From Krasilnikovozyma curviuscula (lineage: Eukaryota > Basidiomycota > Tremellomycetes > Cystofilobasidiales > Mrakiaceae), in the NCBI GenBank assembly GCA_014825775.1, contig MVAQ01000053.1, positions 1 to 64,000 on the forward strand: a DNA stretch of 64,000 bases, given 5' to 3'. The translations under genes and the position numbers were made by a program. Positions 56,692-64,000 of the stretch are shown here, piece by piece (position 1 is the first letter of the stretch; every line of letters starts with the position of its first letter). Below the pieces are notes generated by a model. The model was not told where the DNA came from. It did no database searches and saw only the letters and a list, made by a program, of their open reading frames with translations.

Positions 56692-59600
56692 TTACAAAGT
56701 GTATCTAAAGTGAGGGTTATTCCTGTCAGAAATATCCAAACCACCCATCTCCTTCCCGATCTTCTCTTGTTCTTCCTTCGAGATGCCAGAAGCGAGAGCC
56801 GAAGCGTCACGCTTCTTGTTTTGCCAGACGTAGTAGTATCTCCAGCAACCAATGATGAGGATATCTACCCCAAGGCAGGCAGCACAGACAACTAGACCAG
56901 TGATGTATCTTGGAGCCTGTTAACAGTAAGCACGGCGCGAGTGTCAGAGGGGCGCATTCAAAATAAAGCTATATGTTTGCTTTGGAAGGTCCCCCAACGA
57001 ACGGGGATATAACACTTACCTGATTGGCAGTAAAAACCTGAGAGCCGATCATGTTTCTGTGGAAAGGGGTGTTGTTAATATTGATTCCAGACGAAATCTG
57101 CAAAATGACAATCGACAATCGGTTACGAAAGAAGTTCTTACCCAACACAGTAGCCAACGAATGTGATACTACGGTTTAAAATGTATTTCATTTGTGAAGT
57201 TGTCAGAACAATCTCGCCTCTCAGCGATGCGGACTGGCTACAAAGGCGCCATTGCTCACCTGCTGACCACACTTTTCTTGGTACGACCTGTAGTATTACT
57301 GGGAATGACCGACCAGCCCAAGAATAACGAAATGACGAACGGTGTGAAAAGCAGGTATCCTCCCCACTTGTCCCATCGCCATCGAGTACCCAAAGGCAAA
57401 AGCCCCATCACCATCATCCCTGCGAATCCGCACTGAAAGAAAAAAAGTCAGCAATTTGACTGGAACTGACTGGATAGTTTGGTCGTGTTTGCCTACTGCA
57501 GAGCTGAACATCATGAACCACATCCTCAAATTCTTGCGTCTCGTGGTGCAGTACCCAACGAAAGCGAACCAAGCCAACGACAGACACGACCTTGGAAGGC
57601 CGTATAAGATCACCTCTAAGCTGGTGAATCCAAAGGATGCATTGATCAACGAACCACTGGTGTTGAAACAGTGAGCTAATCAGTATTAGGATCGAAGGAA
57701 ACGCAAGTGTAGTGGAAACGCGCGCGTTTGAGCTGTGCGCGCAGTTTCTACCACCGAATAATATACCCACAAAGTTGAAGCTCCGCCATTAGGAATAGAG
57801 ACAAGAATCACATTTAAGAAGGCGAACCAAGTTGGCGGATCTGTAAAGGGCAGTAGCGGACAGGATAAGTATGCGACCGAGATGGAAGTGCGCGTGCGGT
57901 GGGATTGACAACGTCAAGCGAACTTACCCACTAAAGCCTCCTTGACCTGACTCCAATTCCATACTCTGCGACCGGTCTCAGCAGTTCCAGCTTTGTTTCT
58001 GATAATTCTAGCAGTAGCCATAGCTTTCTCACGCTCATTCAGCCACCAGACCTCCCCTATCAAAGTTTCGATGGCAACAAGAACATGAGAACCGGTAAGA
58101 GATAGCCAATAAAAAGAAAAAAAATGGAAGAAAAACGCTCACCTGGAGTACCAATAAAGATGAAACATAAGATGGCTGCAAGGATAGTTCCTGATCTGCG
58201 GAAAGAGGAAATGTGTCAAAGACAGCACGGTCATTTTTGGTGAACGGAACGACTAACCCCAAGAATAGAGAAATTCCTCTCCATGGTTGAAGACCACCTG
58301 AGGTCGGAGAGAGATGACAGAACAAAGACACTTCTTAGATAGACTGGGAAGGGAGATAGAGAGCACACGAGCACCTCAAAGGTTGACATACCGGGGTGAG
58401 CTTGCGCATGGCTTCCAATTCCATAGGCAGCAAGATCAGCAATCTAAAGGGAGTAGTGAAGAAGAGACATTGTTCAGGATGCTGGATACTGTGCGTCTGG
58501 GGGTTTCCATCTACATGGAAGACAATGTTTCGCTTACCATACCATAACCAGCATTTCCTGCTTGGAATACTATTCAATTAATTTGAGATAATATGAAAGG
58601 AGAGAGAGAAATGGCGTTGGTCAGCTAGTGAAAGCGGAAGCGATCGTCGGGATGAGAGATTGTAAACATGACTAACCAAGAGCACGTCCAGCCTGCTCGT
58701 GAGTCTGGTACCAAGCTGAGATAATCAGCAAGAATCCAGGACTGATACAGCATTCGAAAGCACCCTGAAGAGCACGGATTGCCATCAGTTGAGACCAGTT
58801 CTTCGCACCAGCAGTGCTTAATACAATTCCACCCCTAGAAATAGAACAGACCGTGAGTGACCAAGCAAGTCGTGGTCGGATGAAATGAACTGACCAGAAG
58901 AGGACAGCAAAACTGAGAGTCTTCCCGAGTGGAAGTTTCTGGAGGAGAAGGTTGGAGGGAAATTCGCAGAACATGTAGCTACATTCGGAGAAACAGATTA
59001 GCAAGAAGCACAAAAGCTAATTACAAGATTGGATGCTTGCCAGAGGTAGAAAATAGTAGTGAGCCCTTTAAACAAAAAAACACAGAAAAGAAGAACTCTG
59101 GTTCAGTCCATCTTGTCAAAGTCGACGAAACAGTCGCGGTTGTCCAGAGATTGCCTCTTTCCAGACATCGGAGATTAACTCACATGCGTACTGCTGCCCG
59201 ACCAGTTTTGTATCAGCCCTCAATCCAAAGAGTGCCTGTGAAGCAATACCAGTTTTATCTGACTGCTGAATGCTATCGAGGCCAAGGGAAATGGATGAAA
59301 ACCGCATCAGGATTCGCTCGCTCGTCGCTTCTTCACATCACACCAACCGAATCATCAACGCACCCGTAACAAAACCACATTACTGGTGCAGACAAAGCGC
59401 AAAGTAAAATTCCCACAGTCAGCCGCTTGTAGTCAAGGTGACAATCAAGAGTGGAGGCAGCGATACTCACGGGGTAAGAGATAGCAGTCGATCTTGCGGA
59501 CCAGCTTCTTGTACTCCTCTGGTGAGAAATCGTCTTCAGCATTAATGATCTCATCGACTTCGTTGACCTTCAATTCGTGGTCGTCATGCACGCCAGATAT

Positions 59601-59714
59601 GGTGACGGTGTGGTCAGACTTCTCGAAGTCGGTCTTCTCATCGTGGACGTTGTAGTGGACACTCTCCTGGTGCTGGTGGGAGACGGTGGTGATTTCTGGT
59701 GACATCTCTGGCAA
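56692..59714 (-). CDS. Major facilitator permease, anion:cation symporter (Dal5-like)
   Basis: Plasma-membrane transporter, by family importing allantoate, ureidosuccinate, vitamins or other organic anions. It starts M-P-E-M-S-P-E-I-T-T-V at 59714 (or at 59705). An acidic cytosolic N-terminus with K-L-V-R-K-I-D-C-Y-L-L-P leads to transmembrane helices in many short exons. These read, in order, D-K-T-G-I-A (conserved in the family), L-L-Q-K-L-P-L-G-K-T-L-S, A-I-R-A-L-Q-G-A-F-E-C-C-I-S-P-G-F (helix 5-like), W-Y-Q-T-H-E-Q, P-W-R-G-I-S-L-F, and T-P-G-E-V-W-W-L-N-E-R-E-K-A. Later come G-L-P-R-S-C-L-S-L and G-N-M-I-G-S-Q-V-F-T-A-N-Q-A-P-R-Y, both typical of Dal5-type permeases. It ends N-N-P-H-F-R-Y-T-L with TAA at 56692-56694. 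About 12 membrane spans are expected; 10 or more introns. The substrate is not determinable from sequence. Confidence 0.88.
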
Positions 59715-60363
59715 GAGATTGACGTGCGCAGATGTCTAATAGGGAGAGAAGTAAGTGGGCGTTTGGAGGGGAGATGGGTTGCGAGGGCCTTTTCTACCTT
59801 TCCGAGCTCTGGACTTATTTACTTGGCTTCCAGGACAGCGGCGTTTAGATTGGACTTGAGCCATATACTCACATACTCTTGGCACTTTTCGTTTCGTTCG
59901 GCGACTCAAAAGCGGTCTCTGCCTACCGCAGACGCCAGAGCTCTGTTGCTTACCATCGACCTCTCTCTGTTGCACATCCCTCACCAAGAAAGGTATATTA
60001 TGGGCACCTTATCTACTGCGGGTCTTGCAAGATGGGAAACATCTCTTCATCAGCGTGCAGAGACCCTTGATATGTTCGTAGTGAACGATTGAACTCGTAA
60101 AGACACCGTAGATAAGGGTCGTGTAGCAGCTCCCGCCTCACCCGGTCTAAGATCTCATCCTATCGCCCCCTCTCTGACGAGCTCAGCATAGCCTCACCTA
60201 CCATCTTCTTCGAGTCAGACTATTCTCTACTCTGTACAGCAGATATGAACTTTTTATCCCGAGAAAAATGGACCTGAAAGCTTTGAAATTCGAGTTCGCT
60301 TTCGTGCGAAGTGAACTGACTCAACCTTTTTTCGCTCTCAAACCACAACTTTCTTCATTAAAC
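59715..60363. promoter_or_regulatory. Divergent region between the permease and aminotransferase genes
   Basis: 649 bp between start codons at 59714 and 60364. No coding gene seen. The stretch 60268-60363 is open in frame with the aminotransferase and starts with ATG in a good A-rich context. Confidence 0.5.
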
Positions 60364-62335
60364 ATGGGATCCCTTTCCACCCCTTCTCTTGACTATTCCC
60401 ACTTCCTCTCTGCTGAGGCCAAGAGGCGGTACCCCGCCCCTCTCAAGGCCCTGAGGAAATATGCCGCTGTTGAGGGAATGATTATGTTCGCCGGTGGACT
60501 TCCCAACCCATCAACCTTCCCCAGTAATGGTCTTACGGTCTCTGTGACTTCCCTCCAGAAGACTGTAGCTGTTCCTGGCTTTGGAAGTGAGTTTTCGGCC
60601 TCGTTTTTACTTACCAAATTGAAATGTCCGCTCATTTTCCCGTCCTTCTCGGTTTTAGACCCTGATGCTCTTATCGAGTATCCAAAATCAGGAATCGTTG
60701 CTCCCATCAATCTCAGTACTGCTCTTCAGTACGGCCATGCTGCTGGTAACCCAGAACTTCTGAAGTTCTTAAAAGAGTTCCAAATGCGCCAACACAACCC
60801 TCCCTCTCCGATTGAAATCATCAACACTGTTGTGAGTGGTAATGACGCTTATCTTGTCACTGAATGGATGAACTGATAAGTCCCTACCCCACGTGCTGTG
60901 TGATTGTGCCTCGTCCTTCGCGTTCGGTTTACGTCGCACCTTGTCGGTGTCCAATTGATAGGGCAACACTGATGGAACTGACTGTATTCTGAGAACTCTC
61001 TCAGACGTGGGAGATGGCATCTTGGTCTCTACTTACGATTACCGTAAGTGTTTCTATACTCAAACTCTTCGTTCATTTGTCACTGACATTGCGCCATTTC
61101 TACACCAGCCGGCATCTTGGGTGGTATCGCCGCTGTGGGCTGTGGTCCTATCCCAGTCAAGCTGGATGCAGAAGGAATGCTTCCAGAGAGCTTAGACGAG
61201 ATCATGACCAATTACGATGAGAAAGCTAGAGGTTACAAAAAGCCAAGAATTGTCATTCTTGTTCCAACTTGTACGTTGCACGTTCAGCGTATTATGACTT
61301 TACCACTGAAATAGTTTTGAACAGGTCAAAACCCAACTGGTAGCACTATGTCGCTGCAAAGAAGAAAGGACTTCTACCAAGTCTGTTGCAAGCGTGAGCC
61401 TCTCGTCTCGTCAAAGTCTTTCTTGCCTTCATACCCTGACCATAATTCTTATTTTCTCCTTAAGACAACATCTTGATTGTTGAAGACGATCCGTGAGTTT
61501 GTGCTCACTTTTCTTGTTGTCTCAACCCCAATTAATGCTCCACTTTGACATACCGCAGATACTTCTACTTGCAACTTTGTCCTGCCGGCCAGAGCTGGAT
61601 CCCATCTCTCCTCTCTATGGATACCGAGGGTCGTGTTGTTCGTCTCGACTCCTTCTCTAAGGTATGTGTTTCTTCTCGCACCTTCACGATCGATCCTAAT
61701 ATACGCTGACATTCCAATATCTCAGATCATGTCTCCAGGAACACGATGTGGCTGGCTTTCCGGTCCAAAGGCCATCGTTGACAAGATTATACTTCGGAAT
61801 GAAGTCTCCTCCAACGCTCCCTCAGGTGTGTCAAGTGCATTCCTCCTGTCCATCTTGACTGCATACGGCCAGGACGGCTTCGACAAGTATCTGTACGACA
61901 TTTCGGCTGTGTATGCGAAAAGATGCTTGTATACCATTGCTGCTTTCGACAAGTACCTGCCTTCGATCGTTAAATACGGCGAAGGAAAAGGTGGAATGTT
62001 CTTGGTGAGTGCCCCTATCTCGGATATTTGGCCAACCTCGCTCTGACGTCTTATCATCCTTCGATCGGATATAGTTCTTCTCCATCGACTGCTCTTCCCA
62101 CCCACAGCTTTCCACCCTCGGACTCGATGGCATCGAAGACCAAATTTTCCAAGAGTGCATCAAGCAGCTCGTCCTCATCGCCCCAGGAAAGTATTTCCTC
62201 GCCTCATCCAAGGACGAGCCTCAGGATGGCAAGATCTGGTTCAGAATGTCCTTTGCCAACCCTGGCGAGAGTGAGTTGGAAGAAGGGGCTAAGCGTCTTG
62301 GAAAGGCTCTCAAGATCTGTTTCGGGCTGGAATAA
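60364..62335 (+). CDS. Class I/II PLP aminotransferase (aromatic / 2-aminoadipate aminotransferase, Aro8-like)
   Basis: Transfers amino groups between aromatic amino acids or 2-aminoadipate and 2-oxo acids; used in aromatic amino-acid and lysine metabolism. The start ATG at 60364 gives M-G-S-L-S-T-P-S-L-D-Y-S-H-F-L, then G-M-I-M-F-A-G-G-L-P-N-P and L-Q-Y-G-H-A-A-G-N-P-E-L-L-K-F-L. The following exons have I-L-V-P-T-C joined to Q-N-P-T-G-S-T-M-S (conserved N-P-T-G), V-E-D-D-P-Y-F-Y, and the PLP-binding lysine in D-S-F-S-K-I-M-S-P-G-T-R-C-G-W. It ends K-I-C-F-G-L-E with TAA at 62333-62335. About nine short introns. Length is roughly 495 residues. An in-frame upstream ATG at 60268 would add 32 residues rich in K, F and S, so two protein forms are possible. 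Confidence 0.92.
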
Positions 62336-63164
62336 GTTATCATCGTAGAGATTCGATGGCATTCTTTGTCTCTTTATGACCTTTCATTGCAAGAATCCAG
62401 TCTGAGCATGATATCGCGCCGATGACAACGGAAACAGTAGGATCCTTTTCTCCTCCAATGGAAGGAGTATGAAGTAGTTATTTAATCCAGAAACAGGAAT
62501 GGAATCATACGGCGGGTACAAGCTTACTTTGGGAAAGGAGGAAGACTTGCTCATCGCTGCTTAGTGAGTTTCACTTCCCTTGACGAAGCGGGAGAACCTG
62601 CTTCAAAATATGCCAGTCTGTCACTGACGCAGAAACCGACACATTTTTGTTCCTTTTGACGAAAGGTTGTCGGTTGGTTGCGAGACAGGATTCAGCAGAG
62701 CTTACCGATGCGTCTTCGATTTCCAGCTGGTTCAGGGATCTTGTGCGGACGTAGCTTGCAGAGCTGGACCGGTGGTAAGGTTATAATAGTATCATCTATA
62801 CGAAATGTATCAATAGTCCAACGTCATTATGAAGGAAGAAGAAACACAGAAAACGCACATGCAGCAGGAAAAAAGGAAAAAAAAAGAGATCAAACGACTG
62901 TCGAGGTCCTCAAAGAAGAGCATATCTCTGAGGCAATATAATGACCAATTCACTGTTAGGCAAGATGTTGTTGAGGAGGAGGGTACAAGGTGAGAGGGTA
63001 AAAGAAGGAGGGCGTGATACCACGGTGGTGGTAATGGTCATTGCGAGCGACTCAAAGAGAAAGTGATTATCGATCGAGTGGGAAGAAGGGTATAGAATCT
63101 GCCCAACATTGCATGGAAGGTATGGAGAAATAGACGTCTCGAGAAGACGGTGACGTTCTTCCTT
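62336..63164. other. Intergenic, 829 bp, between convergent aminotransferase and syntaxin genes
   Basis: No coding gene I can support. It includes an A-rich tract (about 62865-62890). Longest of the convergent gaps in the window; may hold two 3' untranslated regions. Confidence 0.55.
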
Positions 63165-64000
63165 TTACTTTTTTGTTTGAGTGACGACAACGGCAGCAAC
63201 AATTGCGGCTACAAATCACAAAACAACAGGGTGTGATGAGCAAGCAAACCATTGGCAGAATGTGTGGTTTGTGATACCAACCAATGACGATCAGGATAAT
63301 GACGATGATCCAGAAGCAGATCCAACGTTTTCTACGGGCAGCCTTGGCAGACTTGATGGCAACGTCAAGCTGACGAGATCTACAGCATTGAATTGCGGCG
63401 AGTTAGTGAACCGCCTGACTCTCTGCGAGATAAAGCATCGGCCTTACCCTTCCTCCATGTCCTTGTTAACACCAGCGGCGTTCTGTTCTACGGTGACAAT
63501 TGTCTCGTCTTGTTGTTCGATAAGCATAGCCATCTAGTAATTCAAACCAAATTATTGAAAGAAAAAAATAAATTTAGGGCAGCACGGAAACAAAGGATGG
63601 GACGAGACGGACATCGTTGAACAGTTGAGCGAGTTCGGTCAAAGTCTGTTCAATTCGCTTAATATCTTCGTGTCTCTGTTGAACTTCCTTGTAAGCAGAA
63701 TTAGCTTGACCGTATCTGTTAGAGGAGAGGAGCTATATCGATAAAAATGGACTACGGTCAGTGCCATCGCAGGTGCATACTAGCATGCAAAATCACATAC
63801 AGCTTGTTGGAAGATTTCCTGGTTGTTACTCTCAAGAGCAGCATCAATTTCTTGTGGAGTTGCTTCTGGCTTGACTGTTGAATCATAATAAAAAGGAATC
63901 AATCAGTCAAAATCAAGCAGTAAAGTATACGTGGCCGAAGCTTACCGATCTTGAATTGTCTTTCAGCTCTCTGTTTCACCTTTGACCTGTGGTTCTTTTC
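63165..64000 (-). CDS. Syntaxin, plasma-membrane t-SNARE (Sso1/2-like), 5' partial
   Basis: SNARE that drives fusion of secretory vesicles with the plasma membrane. The gene enters from the right edge. From right to left, exons read K-Q-R-A-E-R-Q-F-K-I, V-K-P-E-A-T-P-Q-E-I-D-A-A-L, S-N-R-Y-G-Q-A-N-S-A-Y-K-E-V-Q-Q-R-H-E-D-I-K-R-I-E joined to L-T-E-L-A-Q-L-F-N-D. Then comes the SNARE core M-A-M-L-I-E-Q-Q-D-E-T-I, with the zero-layer glutamine. Next are N-A-A-G-V-N-K-D-M-E-E, K-S-A-K-A-A-R-R-K-R-W, and the C-terminal membrane anchor (I-C-F-W-I-I-V-I-I-L-I-V-I), finished by a last exon encoding A-A-I-V-A-A-V-V-V-T-Q-T-K-K, TAA at 63165-63167. The N-terminal Habc domain lies outside the window. 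The basic K-R-K-R-W-type stretch before the anchor is typical of Sso-type syntaxins. Confidence 0.9.

Noticed and set aside
818..59714. Nitrogen-use gene cluster (amine oxidase, ureidoglycolate lyase, GS-like enzyme, Dal5-like permease)
   Set aside because: The genes are spread over 59 kb among many housekeeping genes, so a functional cluster is not supported.
63181..63537. 118-codon plus-strand frame
   Set aside because: Antisense shadow of the syntaxin SNARE and anchor exons.
1..64000. tRNA, rRNA, transposon, CRISPR or viral insertion
   Set aside because: No paired tRNA A/B boxes with cloverleaf, no terminal repeats, no transposase or reverse-transcriptase motifs and no spaced repeats were seen by eye; an automated scan could still find a small RNA gene.

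Overview
The window is nuclear DNA of a fungus, most probably a basidiomycetous yeast of the Tremellomycetes (Cryptococcus/Kwoniella/Tremella-like). The reasons are: dense protein genes on both strands, nearly all broken by many short spliceosomal introns (mostly 50-110 nt, GTRNGT donors, CTGAC/CTAAC-like branch sites); typical fungal genes (Rot1, glycerol-3-phosphatase, Dal5-type permease, fungal transcription-factor domain); and a type II membrane SGNH protein resembling capsule-associated proteins. I see no tRNA, rRNA, transposon or CRISPR array. The placement is inference from gene content.

Layout. 0-8 kb: 3' end of a transcription factor, copper amine oxidase (-), thiopurine-type methyltransferase (+), glutathione S-transferase (+), ureidoglycolate lyase (-). 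8-12.4 kb: a large glutamine-rich protein with cysteine-pair motifs (-) and a long leader. 12.4-16.2 kb: glycerol-3-phosphatase (-) and NAD-dependent glycerol-3-phosphate dehydrogenase (+) diverge from one 0.7 kb promoter region; these are the two consecutive steps that make glycerol from dihydroxyacetone phosphate. 16.5-26 kb: FAD monooxygenase, an unrecognised protein, a glutamine-synthetase-family enzyme and a mitochondrial PPR-like protein. 26-31.3 kb: ROT1 (-) and the SGNH membrane protein (+), divergent, each with an unusually long first intron. 32-37.4 kb: GH105 glycosidase (+), T5orf172 (GIY-YIG-like) protein (-), GT32 glycosyltransferase (-).

37.9-55.5 kb is mostly RNA-related: MTR10/transportin-SR-type importin, a Dicer-like protein without a helicase, an Acinus-like SAP-RRM-RS protein, a LAMMER kinase, mitochondrial ribosomal protein mS38, PRP38 and a TOPORS-like RING E3. 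Four of these (import receptor, kinase, and two RS-rich proteins) belong to the known SR-protein phosphorylation and import circuit. 55.7-64 kb: PDCD5, Dal5-like permease, an aromatic/2-aminoadipate aminotransferase, and the 3' part of a plasma-membrane-type syntaxin running off the right edge.

The most interesting points are the helicase-less Dicer, the divergent glycerol pair with S/T-P-rich extensions on both enzymes, a GST start codon split by an intron, a 9-nt micro-exon in the Acinus-like gene, and the clustering of SR-protein genes. Gene limits below are start codon to stop codon; introns lie inside them, and exon borders were assigned by eye.
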